A stretch of 64,000 nucleotides of DNA from Chaetorhynchus papuensis. Lineage: Eukaryota > Chordata > Aves > Passeriformes > Rhipiduridae. Numbering within the stretch: position 1 is the stretch's first letter; each line of letters begins with the position of its first letter. The stretch covers positions 248,001 to 312,000 of the forward strand of contig VWYX01000742.1 in the NCBI GenBank assembly GCA_013396525.1, given 5' to 3'. Both the position numbers and the translations under genes were made by a program. The notes beneath the pieces were generated by a model. It did no database searches. It was not told where the DNA came from and saw only the letters and a list, made by a program, of their open reading frames with translations. Positions 26,721 through 40,920 of the stretch are shown here, one piece after another.

Positions 26721-27060
26721 AAGCCTTTGGCTGTGGACAGGGTTGCTGGAAAGCACAGCCAGCCCAAGTGCACCGAGAGTGTGGGCAGCAGCTCCCCCCA
26801 GAGAGCACAAAGGCCTTTCCCTGGCAGGGACCTGCAGCTCCATTTCCTTGGCTCCCACTGTCCCAGCACATCCCACAGCTGCCCCAAGGACAGACAGACC
26901 CTGTGTCAGTGACGCTGCTGCGGCACGAGGAGCAGCCACTGCTGAGCATTCACACCACACGTGACAGAGGCGCTTGGCCGTGTGTGCCGCGCTCTGGCCG
27001 GGATGCACGAGAGGCTGTTCCTATCTGCTGGCAACAAAGCTGTTAGAGCTGGGCCATTTG
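26721..27060. other. GC-rich patch with local CpG cluster
   Basis: GC-rich for about 340 bp, with CpGs concentrated at about 26910-27010. Open frames of 64-129 codons occur on both strands and overlap each other. That is the pattern of stop-poor GC-rich DNA rather than of one real exon. It is a weak CpG-island candidate. Confidence 0.3.
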
Positions 27061-30000
27061 CTGTCTGGCTGCTTCATTCCCTGCACACACAGTTCCATGA
27101 ACACAGCCACGCTCCTCAGTCAGCTTTCCCATCAGTGAGTCCAGCTGTGGAAATTGCACTGCTACCCAGAGATGCTATCAGGATATTATGGCCTTTCAAA
27201 GCACAGCTGACAAATGCTCTCCTGCTCCATTCTCCCCTCATTGGCATCATGAATGAGGAATAAATTGGCATATGCCAGAGGACTGGTATTAAATTTAAAA
27301 AACAAAAAAACCCACCATCCCCTGCCTCCCAAAAAGCACACAAACAAAAACTAAGATGTCAGTTACAAATAAGTCATGAAAGTAGACAACGGAAATCCAG
27401 AACCACAATAACTTAATTTGAGGTCAAAGTGAAAACTATTATTTCTGGTCACTCCAGAAGTCTCCATCTTGCCACAAATAAATATTTTAAATATAAATGC
27501 TTGTGGAAGGTTCCCAAAATTTAGCTCATGTTAATATGCCTTTTGTTTGATGTTTTCCCTGTTGAGAGACTAAAGTCTTTACAGAATGATAACTGTGATG
27601 TTATCTTCTTTTAATGCCTATTGAGAGTAAAGCAGCTAATGCATGTAAACAGAGCTAAATATATACTCATTCTTGTTATAAATGGATTTGGAGTTTTAGT
27701 GCAAAGGAAAACAAACTATATTCGCTCAACAAATAGATACTTAGTTAATTCCTAGCCAAGACCTAATCTCCACACCAACTCCCAGAGCTCTGAGGAAGAA
27801 ACTGTGTAAGGCCAAACAATGCACAGTCAGTGATTCCTTGCATTTTCCCCCACATAAAAAGGGAGAATGAGATACCTACTGCATCATATTATCCCACTCT
27901 TTTTAGAAAGTGAAGATAAAAATATACCAATCTGCATCCTGGGAGGAGTGGACGGAATCATATTTGAACAGTTGCATTATTTTATCAGGTAACAAGTGTG
28001 AGAACCTTACTTAGCTTTTTTCACTGCTGATTCTCCAGCACCAGGACTAAAGTTCAGCTCTTGGTCTTGTGTCACTCTCAGCCGCAGCCTGCAGCACAGA
28101 GAGACTTGTGACACAGGAAGAGAACACCTCAGTCTCCTTACACTCAAGCTTGCTTTTCTAAGACAAACACTGGCAATGCGTTCAAGCACATCAACATTTT
28201 CCAGAGCATTCCAAGGTGTCAGATACAACTCCTAGGACTTCTGGTTTTAAAAGTGACAGATGTGCCCAACAGATCTCGGCTGCCTTGCTAATTCACATTA
28301 ATTATCAGTCAAAAATTCCCAGTACTTTAAACATACCGAATGTTTCTTACCTTTGCATAGTGATGTGTATGTGTGCACATACTTAGAAGCACACAGCATT
28401 TTAAACAAACAATAAAGCAATATTAAAACAGAGCCAAGTGCTTTGAGGAAAAAAAAAATCTTTTAAACTTTCAACAGGATCTACAGATGAGAAATCAGCC
28501 TTTTTATGTACAGCTTCTTAAGATAGCATTTTTCATTTAATATTCCTAAAGTAGAAGCCAACTTCTCATTTTATTAGCAGAAGAAAAGCCAACAGCAGAG
28601 TACGGTCTACTGAAACTCTCATTTTAGGTTCATATGAACAAACTAAGGCACATCCCCACTGGATCCTATTGTTTCTTCCGAGACCACAGAACTATAATAA
28701 AATATTGGATGTGCTGATACTGACATTATTTTCCTCATGTCAAGGAAAATACTTTTCCAAATTCACCCTGAGGGGCAGAAGGCAAGAACTGTGGGCAAAT
28801 CAATGTTGATGGGATGCTGTATCTAAAAACAATTTTTAAACCAGCACATAGATGTGATCCTCTGAGCAACCCTGCCCTGCCGAGCCAGGCACAGGCTGAA
28901 GGGGTGGCCTGCAGCCAGGGCCGTGTTCCACAGCACAGGGCCAGGCACTCACCTGTTACTGCCAGCATGGAAAAGCCATCTTTCTGCACCCTTTCCCAGA
29001 AAACCCATCCTGTGGGATAGCTGGACACCCTACTCATAAGTTCATGCTCATTCACACAGTAGCTTCCAGTTCCTTAAGAGCAAAATCCTGGATTCTGTTG
29101 TGGAAGAGCTTTAGTTACTTCATTAATGCACAAGCCAAGCTGGACTACAGAGCAGTTTAAGACTCCACACAACACAACTTTTTTTGTGAACTGCAGTTTC
29201 TGTGTAGGAGTCAGTTTGTGATACAACCAAAACAGTAAAGAAATGTTTAGTGGTGAATAAGATGGTCCTTTGTCCGTTATATTCCTGACACAGCCTCCTT
29301 ACATTAAATACAAAGAACCCAAAACCAAATAAAAAACAGGAGTAAAGAAAAAAAGTTAAAATAAGTGCCTGGGATTCCCCCTCCCAGACCACAAATGTTT
29401 TTTGAAGACTTGACTTATTCCTATCTTCCCTGAGAATATCTAGTCTCCTTCAAGGTAACAGTCAGTAACATTTTGAGAAATAAATGTTATACCTTCCACA
29501 TACAAGGTCATAATTAAAATAGAAAATTCATCATTCTAGTCTGTTAATATTCACAGAACCGGAATTCAGTTCACAACATGCCTTCCAGCCTTGGTCTGCT
29601 GAATGCTGAACCTAATTTGTTTGAGGTGCAATAGTTAAGTTCTTGCAGAATTACTACAGATGCTTGAAGGTTAAACCATCACAATTATAATTTATGGGGT
29701 TTAGCACACAACCACTACCTGATTGCTGCAGAAATTTGATAAGGCTCTTATCTTTCAAGCAAACCACACTATGGGATGTGCAAATCACAAGCTGCTACCC
29801 TTTAGGTTTCCCCTTCTTCCAGGAGAAAGGCCAGAGGGCCCATGTTCAATATGGATGAGGGCAGTTCACGATGTCATCCCCATTCCACATTGCAGCTGCA
29901 GCAGATTCAGCATGCAGTATGTTAAAACTGAAGGTGTGGTGGGTTTTTGTTTGCTCTTTAACAGGGCCCTACTGTGGACAAACTGCCCATTTCCTCTGGG

Positions 30001-32784
30001 GGCAGAAAGCAGAGAGCACCCCAGAGCAAACCCACCTCTTCCTCCACTCCCAACACTCCCCACCACCTCTCCTCAAGGTGACCTCTTGTAGCTCACACAA
30101 GGAGCACCCTAAGCCACAATGGCTGCTTCATATCCTATTTCAAGTCCCTTCAATTCCTTGCCGTTCTGCCAAAAAAATTCAAGTGCAAACCGTCCCCCGC
30201 CCAGCGCCCCCCTCCCTTCCCCCAGATGCCCCTCTTTGTGCTCTGCTGGGCACAGCTCAGTGTCTAAGCCATGGAACTGCACAGCATCTCTTAGACAGAG
30301 CCTGCTCTGTACTGAAAGACGGCCCCCACTCCAATACACAAACTACTCCCCCTCAACTGACTCCCATTAGTTTGCAACAAAGTACTGAATTTGTTTTACT
30401 CCTGCCTAAAATAAGCTTCTCTTGTATATCTCTAACAATATATAGTACATTCACTGCTCTGTAACAGCATAATGGACTGGAAACCATTTTCACAACTCTC
30501 CAATGCACTGGTCTTCATCCGTGGCTACTGAAAAATAAATCAAACATCATGTCTGGAATATTTCACATTCTCTGTGCTGACATAATTGACTGAGAGCATG
30601 CAGAGCAAGAGATGCAATTCTAGCATGCTTAGTGTACTCTTTTCTAAGAGCCTATCTGCTATGATACACCCTGCAGAAAACAGAACCGTATTAAAAGAGA
30701 CTGAATTTTGTTAGCCAGCAAAACAAAATACTGAACAGAAATGTAAAGATGCTCAAATAAAAATTCATCAATCTGATACTCTATACTCACTCTAGTGACC
30801 TAAGAACAGAAAACCAGTTCCCTATAGGTGTCTATGGGAATTTAATTTTCCTCAGTAGCCACCTGCACCCAGAATGTTAACATTCTCCAACACACAAATT
30901 CTTCTTTCCCTTCTCCACCTATTTACACAGGCCCTGCACAGGAAATGTTCCTATATCCCTTAGAGAGCATTAATCATGGCTACATTCCAGTAATGGATGC
31001 ACCACGGCCTTCCCAATTAAACAGCAAACAGCAACCATAACACAGTGCAGACAAGTAATAAGTACAAATATTTTACTCAATCAAAAAGCCTGTGTATCTA
31101 TAAAATACACACACAGAGCTCCTAAATAGGTTTTCAGTGTTGTCTGTAAGTGTTCCTTTTATTCGTGCTTTACATGACTAGTAGTTTTGCACAATTAATG
31201 TGAGCCCCAGACACCCGCTGGGGGTGTTGTTACATTCCAGCTCATGAGATGACTCCATTTGTGATCCAACACAAACCTGCTGTAGTGCTGGGCCTCTCTT
31301 CATGTACCTGAAAGCTCTGCATTACAAAAGCACCTATCCCTTTGTTCTTGGTCTGAATTCACCCTTCCCAACCTTTTTCAATTTAGTGCTTCCTTTGCTC
31401 TACCTTTGTTTCAAGGAGATGAAGCTCACACACCAAGCCCACAATTCAGAGAGCGTGGGCCAGCTGACAGGGCGATCAAGCAAGCCCAGACCCGAGGACA
31501 CAAAACAGGACACCAACTCCAGATCAGTCATGAAACCATCACAGCCTCATGCCAAACCTCCCGAGCCCTCTCCTGCCAGGTGCAGTAGCCCAAGAGCAGT
31601 GGCACCGTGACAGTGTTATATTGCTCTCCACTCTGCAGCCAGCCTGGTGTCTGCCAGCTTGTACATCTTTGTCCAATACTCCAGAGCACAGAAAAATACA
31701 CATGCGATCTACTTAAATTCCACAGCTTATGCTAAACGTTGGCTTGTCAAAGCATCTGGAAGACAAGTAGTAATGTGGCTGACACAGGGGGAGGAAAAAA
31801 ATTATTTTGTCCTCTTTCTAATACAGATCTACCACTAATGCTGCAGAGTATTTCCTCGTGCAACTCAGCACCATCTCTCTTCTCCTCACCACCCTGTCAC
31901 TGTGCCCCTACATCTACTCTTATAAAAGTACTTTATCATGGTTTGCTTTAGAGTTTTTTCCCCATGAAAAATCTCAGTGTAATGGAGCATTCCATCAAGA
32001 GGCCCACGGCACACAGCCAGGCCTCTGAAAAGAGGGTTTGGTGATAGATAAAGGTAATTATAGTGTAACATTTGCCATACCACAGTTTACAGCTATGTCA
32101 GCACTTTCCCCGCTTTAAGAGGCTTATAAGTCTGAAAGCCTCTGGCCTGAGACTTGATAAATACATCCTGTGAAAAATAATCTGAATTGTAGAGTTAATG
32201 AGATGCCTTGAATTGAAAAGCAGTCACGCCAAAAGTAGTCTTGAACTCATAGTGGATGGAAGATTAGATATGAGCTGCAAAGAGATCTAAAAATAAATCA
32301 CTTCATGCATATTTTGAAGAACTGCCAGTGGACAAAGTCTTTAGAATATATACTTTCAGTTTCCTGGTAAAATTATAATTAAGAATAAAAAGTATGCCTT
32401 TTTCATACATTCAAACATACATTCCAGACCTCAGCAATTGCTGATCAAAAGTTCTAGCAAACCAACAAAGCATGTCCTTTCCCCAGGGCAGCCTTCCCAT
32501 TGCATGCTACCATGCTTCCCACGAGCATTTTAGGGAAACCACTGGGTCTGTACAATACTCATATTTCCATTAATACTCTGTACATAAGCCCTGAAATCAC
32601 AACTGCACCTTACAGACACCACTCAGGGCCTGCCCATACAGCTGGGTACAGGCCAGGTGAGCACAGACCTGATCCCCTCTGCCCACGTACACAGCACTGG
32701 CCCAAGCCAGCTCCAGTCCAGCAGTGCTGTCTGGACTGCAGCTGAGCGATGCACCTGAGCCAGGACTTCACTAGTGAATACCTC
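27061..32784. other. Non-coding stretch
   Basis: About 5.7 kb with no recognisable transposon or RNA gene. It contains the longest open frame in the window (197 codons, plus strand, 29871-30464). That frame lies in a C-rich stretch, overlaps other open frames on both strands, and encodes a Ser/Pro/Leu-rich string with no domain I recognise, so I treat it as chance. Confidence 0.55.
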
Positions 32785-32876
32785 AGAAAGAAGGGAAAAA
32801 GGAGAAAAAAATAAGAAAAAAAAAAGGGGGGGGAATGGGGAAAAAATGAAAAGAAGGGGGGGGAAAGGGAAAAAAA
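32785..32876 (+). repeat. Polypurine tract with G-runs
   Basis: About 92 bp that is purine on the plus strand except for three T residues (32812, 32836, 32847). It contains G8 at 32826-32833, G4 at 32837-32840, G8 at 32856-32863 and GGG at 32867-32869. Long polypurine mirror-like tracts can form triplex (H-DNA), and four G-runs can form a quadruplex. Whether this one does is inference. It is also a likely spot for sequencing or polymerase slippage errors. Confidence 0.75.
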
Positions 32877-35800
32877 CCCCAACCCACACGCAGTAAAAAT
32901 AAGTCACAGTTGCCACAGTCTAAGGATAGCTCAGTTTGTGCCAATACAGTTCAATACAGTTTAATTACAAATTCAGAAACACTGAACTGGACTATCTGTA
33001 ATTTGGCTGCACACTCCTGTAAACAGACCCAAGTAGCTGAATTCAAGCATCCTGAACCAGAGCTGTGTCCAGGCTCCAACTCATTTGACAAAGCAGTTTA
33101 GCCAGTGTAAAGATACTGATTTGCCTCAGTTTTCCATCAAAGCACGGGGCCTGTGATGGCTGGCACAGCTCAGGACATGGCTGCAGAATCAAAGTGCTAC
33201 TTGAGCTGTAAAAGGACTCAACAGTGGCACCACAGACATTTTGGATCATGACTTGCAAAGCTGTCACAATGAGCTGCACTACATTTTTGAAGTCCCCAAA
33301 CCCATTTGTTTTACCATCAAGCCTCTATCAATTCTACAGCATCTTCTAGAGCAGGACACAAATCAGGAGCCACGGCAGGCCCCCCTTCCTAGGCTGTAAT
33401 TTCTGCATTGTCTCTTTTACAATAACAGCATAAAATGTCACCAGTTGTGTATTCAATGCAAATAAGAAAGAAATTTCATGTAGTCATAAAACACTGACTG
33501 TAGCTGCAATCTGTCCTCATTAGATATGAAACAGAATCTCTCCTTTTTACAGGAGTCTCTCGTACACTGGGAAAAATACCACTCAAGTCACTAAAGTAAC
33601 ACTGCTGTGGATTTTTAAAAACTAAATAAGAAAACCAGTATTCAGCATTTCTTCTGAAAAATCACCTGAAACAGCAGGAACAGTTCCACCTCACAACCAA
33701 ACTCATAAAACAACACCCACACAAAAAAAAAAAAAACAACCCACAACTGATAATCCCATCACCACTTCAGAGCCAGTCCTTAAAGGAGCAAAGATCTGCC
33801 TGTTATTTAGCAGACATTGTAAAAATGCAACCTGGCATCATCTGTGTTAATAAAAAATTATGTCAGTGGGCAGAACTGCCTCTTTAGTGGAAATCTGCAG
33901 CATACAGACAGAACAGATAACTCTACATTATTCCTCTTAGAGTAAACTTTTGGGGAACGGTGACTTTAGATTAGGTGTGGTTCCAGGTGTGCAGGCAAAG
34001 GAAAGAATAAACACACCTCTTACCACCAGTTCATAGCTGATCAAAATCCAAGCACAGTCACCACAGATGTTGGGACCTTTGGCTGATCAAAGTGATCCTG
34101 GAGAGGTTTTATGTGCTGCCAAGGGTGTCCCTGCCATTCACACAAGGGAGCAGGGAGAATTGCTTCCTTGAGAGGCTTTGGGAGAAGGAGGGCCATATAC
34201 ACATTAAATTCTACTGGACTTGAAACACAGAGATTGCAAAGCAGAAGCCACAGAAGCAATGATCCCAGTAAGGCTTCTGGAGGAACAAGACACTTATCCA
34301 GCTCTGCACATTTAGAGAGGATGGAACCAAAAGGACATAGGAACATCACTCAGAGCATTTCAGAAGAGCTTGTTGATATGGGTGGTTGAAAAATGAAACA
34401 CAAACTCATTTTGGCCATTGTCATTTGCAATCACAGAGTAAGAAAAGGATAAATTCAAGTTAGAAAAGAGCCAACTGTTTCTTTATGAGGAAATATGGAC
34501 ATAATTTTTTCTTATCTCCACATTCCATGGAGAGTCCATGAACAATGTGATCTTATTAACTCATTGCATACATGAGAATTATATTGTAGAGAAAGGTGAC
34601 ACCAAGTATGCATGCGTTAAGCAGGAGGAGAAAATGTGAGGAAAATCTCAGACCGGAAACAAGGACAATGTACAAAGAAAGTAACAGTGAAAAGAGGAAT
34701 ATACTAACCAAGCTTAAATATGAAACAAAAATGACAATTTATTTTAAGTGAAATTACATGACAGTAGTTACTCTTCAATTCCCTTCTTTTCATTCTCTGT
34801 TTAAGATAGTCCACGAGTGGATCCAGTGAGACTGGAGGATGTAAAAGGCACATGTTGATGAAGGGTCTTTTATTTTACTCTTACAGAGTTAAAAAAAGAC
34901 AGAATTCAACAGTTAAAGAAGGTCCAATTAAAATTCACAGAGCTATTGATCTTAGCCCTGCTCCAGTGAACCCTCTTTCTGCTTCTAGCTCATAAACAAG
35001 ATGACACAGAAAAGAACTATCGATTTTCATATGATATCTTTTGGAGACATTTTCTTAGAATCTTAAAATTGCATCGAGTGTTCATAAAACAAATAGACTT
35101 AATGTGGTCATGTCTGGCAGACAGCACAACCCATTTGTCAAGTGTTTTAGATGGGGGAGATAAACCAGACAGATGGGTTCTACTTAACACAAACTCAAGT
35201 TTTCCACCTGGAAACCAACACACATCATCATTCTGTATCCACCTGTCTTGTACGTGACAGAGCAATAACTTGGTACTCCAAACAAGCAAAGGCTGATTGA
35301 AACACCCCCAGCTGACACTTCTTGCAACCCTTATGAGGCTGAAACTCTGAACACATCCAGGAGAAATGCTCCCCAGAGACTGGAGCCTCTGCCCGTGGGG
35401 CCCTGCAAGGCTGCTGGAGAACTCCTCACCTTCCTGATCACCTCCAGCTATCAACAGTGACCAACTGGGCCCCAACCTGCAACACTTTTAGGCAGCAAAT
35501 TATGAAATAGCTGAGCTAAAGTTTAACACTGGAGTGGAAAAAAAGCAGTTAAAACACAAGCACTGGAGAAAACAGAAATGTCACCGTCTCTCTGCTAAGG
35601 AGCTTAGACAACAACTGACTGTGCCCAGAGAGTTCTGGATGAGGCCAAAGCACAGCCCCTTTCCCTGACATCATCTCCCAACAAGTTTCAGGTCACAGTG
35701 CCCACAGTGGTAATATTAGAAATTGTATTTGTCAGCATTAGAAGAGGTAGGAATACTCTCCCCTCCCTCCTCAGCCCACCAGCCTTTTTGTCAGGTGGGG

Positions 35801-38800
35801 TCACAATGATACACTGACTTGCCATCCTTAAACCATAGCTACAGGAGAGGAGCACACCTGTGTGGGATAAACAAGTGCTCACCTGGGAAAGGGCAGGAGC
35901 TGAGCTTGTTCAGATGGGAGGCACTAAAACTGCTGCTTTTACTACTGCCCTCTCAGCCAAGAAATTCATTACATAAACCAGACAGCCAAAAACCAGTCAT
36001 TATGCAAAAAATGTTGGCTTTCTTATCTACTTACTTCCAACCTGACGCAAAACTGATCACACCTAGAACTCAGATACATCAGACACAAGTATGTCTAAAC
36101 AAGGATGTGGGATAAACTTAAATATTATGTACCTTTCATTGGACTACATCTTGAATATGGAACAACATCCTGGTAATATTAAGCCTAAGAGAGCAACAAA
36201 GACCATTCAGCGTATATAACATTCTACTTGCAGGAATAAAAAGTAGAAAAATAGTTCGAGGAATCCTTTTATCTGTTAATTGTTTTGTTCTTGTAAAACA
36301 GGGGATAAAACCAACACAAGCGATGGCAGAATACTTCAACATAATTATTTTGTGATCTCCGGTTTTTAAGCAGAGACCACTTCGAAACATTAATTTGCTT
36401 CAGGGATTTGTTTAAAGCTGAGCAGGTTCATAAACAGTTTCTTTTCAAGACAGAGACTAAGTTGTGGGCTGTTCCCCCTTTCATAGTCAACTTGTTCCAT
36501 ATAGTATAAATAACTACAGAACTTGCCTATAAACAAGTGAGAAAGACCCCTAAACCTTTGCTTTCTGCTATACTCATGATTTCCCTAGAAGGCAGTATAT
36601 AGCCTGATTCCTACCAAAATTCAGTTAGAAGGGATGTCCTTACTGACAGGTTTTTATCTACCCCTGAGCCTGCACCCTCCCAGGAACGCTGTCCTTGGGC
36701 TGTCTTACTGCCAGGAAGTTCCCAACCCATACCTTGCATCTTTTTTGCCAAAATACCACTTCTTACCTTTTTGTTCGAGCCAGTACAGTTAAGTGGAAGA
36801 ACATGAGACCATTCCGTTTTCAGAATCCATTTTGGGCATTCTCTCCCCATCCAAACACTCCACCACCTCCAGGCTTCGTTTCCAGACAGTTTCTCAGCCA
36901 CACTCACAACTCATCTGTTCTACCACCCTACTGACTTGCCAGATGGGGCATTTACTGCTCTTCAGGTAAACCTGTATCTAGCTGTAGTTATTTCATGAGT
37001 ATTTCCACTGCTGCTTCTGGGGATCTTCTATGGGATATCAAAAGCTTTACTAAAATTACTGCCGCTGTTTCTCCCGTAACAAAGTCCTATTTTTCTCCTT
37101 AGAAGGAAGTCAAGTGTGTTTACCAAGAACAAATTGTGTCAGTGTGGGCTACTACCTCCTTGTCTTACCAGTGCTGACAAGGAGATTAATTCTTAAGGTC
37201 TTTGGTTTCATTTATACTCAGTTAGATCTGATATAACATACTTGATCCCTACATATCCCACTCAACCCAAGAGCAATAAGATGTAATGCCTGCATATTGA
37301 CAAAAGAGTTTAATGACTTCAACTCAGATGGAAACCAGAAACCGTAAGTCTTACACCTGTACAACTTTCTGATTATAAAAGTACTCCAGCTGAAATCAGA
37401 AGGGCAGCTCCTAGCACAGCAACAGCTCAGGATGGCTGCATTTCCTGCAAGAAAACAAACAACTAAAAACCTATAAGCCATTAAATCTTCAGGCCAAATG
37501 GTTCAATTCAGCAGTAACCCCATTTATATTGCAAACCAGTGCCACGTGTCAGGACCTCAGCTTGCAAACACCATCAAGAATGCCTATCCTTTCTCCTTAC
37601 TACTCACAGCTGAAGTTATGATAAGGAGCAAAAGGAGGGCAAGTTGTAAGAATATGGGAAAAGTGGAAAAACTATTTTTTTACTATCTGCTAAAGGCCTG
37701 ACTCTACAGAATGCCAGGTGCAGCTAAGGAAGCAGAGGAGGTGTAATAGGTGCCATTAAATTCTGTCAGTTGAGAAGTAGACTGTTTACACAGACATCCT
37801 GCAATTTCACATTGCAACTTTTAGGTTCTATTTTGATCCATGGTCTGATACTTTCTTCAGACTGAAACTCTGAAACATATTTAAGTTAAAAAAAAATAAA
37901 ATAAAACACGACAGCAAACTCTCCAACAGAAAAATGATGTATCTCAGTGATCATTTCCTCAATGTAGTTTGTGCTGGTTTCTCTTATCAATAAATAAGTA
38001 AAAACTGTGTTTAATGAGACAAATAGAAGCTTTTCTTGCTTCTTTGGACTAGAAAAGGTAGCTTAACACAAATAAAAAAGGCAAAAATCTCAGCCCAGGA
38101 ACTCAGTAACAAATCCCTGAGATTTCCACTAGCACTGTGATAGAGAAGATGTGGACCAAGGCTGGCATGGGCAGGAATCCTAAATTGCAAAAATGGTGCA
38201 AAGAAAGACCACATGCTATGTGAAGTCAACTGCTTTTCAACCTTGTCTTTTTCTTCCAGTAACTGAGGAATGTATTCCAGTGTAGAGACTCTAAAACTTT
38301 CACCACTGCTGTATTCAAGCCATAATATGAGCAAAAACCTCCAACAACCTGAAGTAATGCTCACAGGTGGCTTTGGAAGGCAGTTAACGCCTCCTGAACT
38401 CAAACATGGCCCCACTCACGTTGCTTTTGCTGGAGCCACCAGGGTTTTATCTGCCTGAGGAGCAGCTGTGGTGACAGCAGCATTAAAAACAAACCTCAGG
38501 GGGTCAGAGCTTTGTGGATGAAGCCCATGGCTGCAGGTCCCATGTCTTGTCTCTCTGGTAGTGCTGGGATATTTCCCAGCAGGCAGGTTTGCTCTGCAGA
38601 TTACGTGGGAGCATGGATGGTCAGCAAATTTTCTGCTGTCCTGGTTTGTGTGTAACACTGGTTACAGCTCTCCTTACAGCTGCTGTGTGAGCCCCAGGAC
38701 TGTAACACTGATATTCACAGATCACTCACTTTCTCACAGTGCAACACGATTAAAGGACTTTGCCATTTCTGTACCTGTTGTTCATAATCAACCCTTACCC

Positions 38801-40299
38801 ATCACTTCCACATCTGAAGGTGCTCTCTCTTCCCTCTCACAGTTTGTGCCCAAACAGGACAGAATCACAGCACAGACTGCAAGGATTCAGCTCCAGAGGC
38901 AAGAAGTGTATTTTTCTATCTTTAATATTTCTCCAACAAAACACTTCAATGGAATTCAGCACTTGATTCTCTCTTTCAAACACAGATTGCTCCAGCCATT
39001 CCTCCTTAAAGCAGAGAAACAGAATACTGTTAAGCTTCTCTGAATATACCAAAATGAAGATTTCAGGAATATAGAGCAAATAGCTATAACATCACCAGAG
39101 AGCTAGTACCTGCTGTATTCAGAAATAAACTAGGTATTAAAAACTACACATGCAGGTAGATTCAGCACAGACTGATAAGGTACATGTCTGATTTTAAGAA
39201 CCAGAACAACAGCCTCATGCAGCATGAGCTGGCACAGCTCTACAAACTGCTCTACATTTGAACGGAAATGCAGTGAAATGCAACGGCATGATACAAACGC
39301 AGAAAATAAGAGCATTAGCAATGCTCAGATATAGCCAAGGCTTATCCTTTCTACTCTCCTGGATACACATCTCACCTTCTTTAGGCATTCTCTCAAGATA
39401 AGCATAAAAACATGTCACCTTCCTCATTCCGAGTATGCAGCTTGAAAGAAAAAAAATGAGGATAGCATGGAGTACAACGTGCATAAACTTCATACGCTTC
39501 ACTGCATGATCCAGACTTGTCAGATGTGAAAGACCACTGCCACCATCTGGTGCTTTCCAAGTCTTGAATCTTTCTTTCTAATCAAAAAGGAATTCACCCT
39601 TTATCTAATTCAATACATAAAAGAGGGAAGTGGAAGAGAAGCAGTTCTGAACAGCAGATCAGGAGGCTTAAAAAGCCCTTTCAGCGCAGCTGTTGCAAAA
39701 GGAGGCCAATATTTTGATGGAGCAAAACACAAATATTGGAGGTTGAGAATTAAGAAAGTAAAATAAGCAAGCAAGGTCTCGTCAAAGAAAAAAAGGCTAA
39801 GATTTAGAAAAACTAAGACCATGATTCAAATCATATCCATAAACACATAAGGAGTTATGAACTTCTAAAAATATTTTTCCAAGCATTGCTCACAAGAAGG
39901 TTGGGAATCACCCAAACAAAGCAATAGCTATTTTTATGAGCTTCACACATGAAAAAAACCCAATCACCATTCAAAAGTTTGTATTTTCTTTCAGTTATTA
40001 CTCTCAGAAAACAAAATAAGTTCCTGGTATACTACTCAATTTAAGAATTATTCCTAAGAACCAGATAAGCATCTTGCTTTTGAAATAGTTTTGTATGTCT
40101 TTCAACTGATTTGACATTGTATTTGGGGATGTTTGGGAACCCTCTGGGATAATCCCACCCATACCATTCCTGAGGTCAGGGAATGTAACAGCAGTCATTA
40201 ATATTTCCTCTTCCTTCTTTGAGTGGATCCCTGAAGAGGGAGTTACCTCATTCCTGTGCTTTGATGGGGTCAGATGAGCCTTCTCAAACCCACTGGTGG
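32877..40299. other. Non-coding stretch
   Basis: About 7.4 kb without a supportable gene or transposon. Frames of 134-160 codons occur (35017-35475 minus, 38011-38415 minus, 38561-39043 plus) but overlap others and show no recognisable domain. An A-rich tract at about 33721-33738 is simple sequence. Confidence 0.55.
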
Positions 40300-40920
40300 C
40301 AAGAGCAATCAGAGCCCTGCTCGAGGAGCAGAACCTGCTGCTGAAATCCCTCCCCTGCCCGCTTCTGGACACCAATGCACTGAGACAGCCCCCGTGACCC
40401 CCCTGTGCTCAGGGAGAAGGAGCACTTTGTGACATGTGGGAAACCAAAGAGCAAAGACAAGAGTTACACAGGCAGCACCACCACAGCACTGAGCGTGTGC
40501 AGCCAAGGAACGTGCAGTGCCTGGAAACGAGGGAAGCGCATGGGGGGCTGGCAGGTCCTGGCCTCTGCTTGATCAGGGTCTGACACCGTGCTCCACTCTG
40601 ACATTCAATACTTCTTATTAAAGAAGTATTGGGGTGTAACAAAGCCCCAGTAATAAAAACAAAGGCACACAGTGACACTGTCGGTGACAGCGGCACACAG
40701 GGAGCATCACACGCCCAGGAGTGGCTCTGCACAGCCCCACGCTCCCTTTGGGCACAGCACACACGACCTCACCAGCCCCTGTGCACAGCCACACCAGGGC
40801 ACTGCAGGCTGCTTGGAAACACACAGAGATGTCCCAGTTCCCTCTTACACAGATCCCACATTTCCATCTCCAACGTGCCCTTCCATGGCTCACCCTGCCA
40901 AAACAGCTGTAAGGGTACAG
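40300..40920. other. GC-rich patch
   Basis: GC-rich block with scattered CpGs, in which several frames on both strands are open for 65-126 codons. It contains the perfect hairpin at 40606-40631. It is not dense enough in CpG to call an island, and no exon is defensible. Confidence 0.35.
40606..40631. repeat. Perfect 11-bp inverted repeat, 4-nt loop
   Basis: The left arm CAATACTTCTT (40606-40616) and right arm AAGAAGTATTG (40621-40631) are exact reverse complements separated by ATTA. It can form a compact hairpin in single-stranded DNA or RNA. The stem is shorter than a microRNA precursor needs, and flanking sequence does not extend the pairing. Confidence 0.85.

Noticed and set aside
29871..30464. 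197-codon plus-strand frame as a gene
   Set aside because: No domain, no recognisable splice-flanked exon, overlapping open frames on both strands, and Ser/Pro/Leu-rich composition typical of translated C-rich non-coding DNA.
34070..34160. CR1-like wording (GGGTGTCCCTGCCATTCAC)
   Set aside because: A single short resemblance without the ordered CR1 boxes around it. Probably coincidence.
38561..39043. 160-codon plus-strand frame
   Set aside because: No domain, Ser/Leu/Thr-rich, with overlapping frames in other phases and on the other strand.
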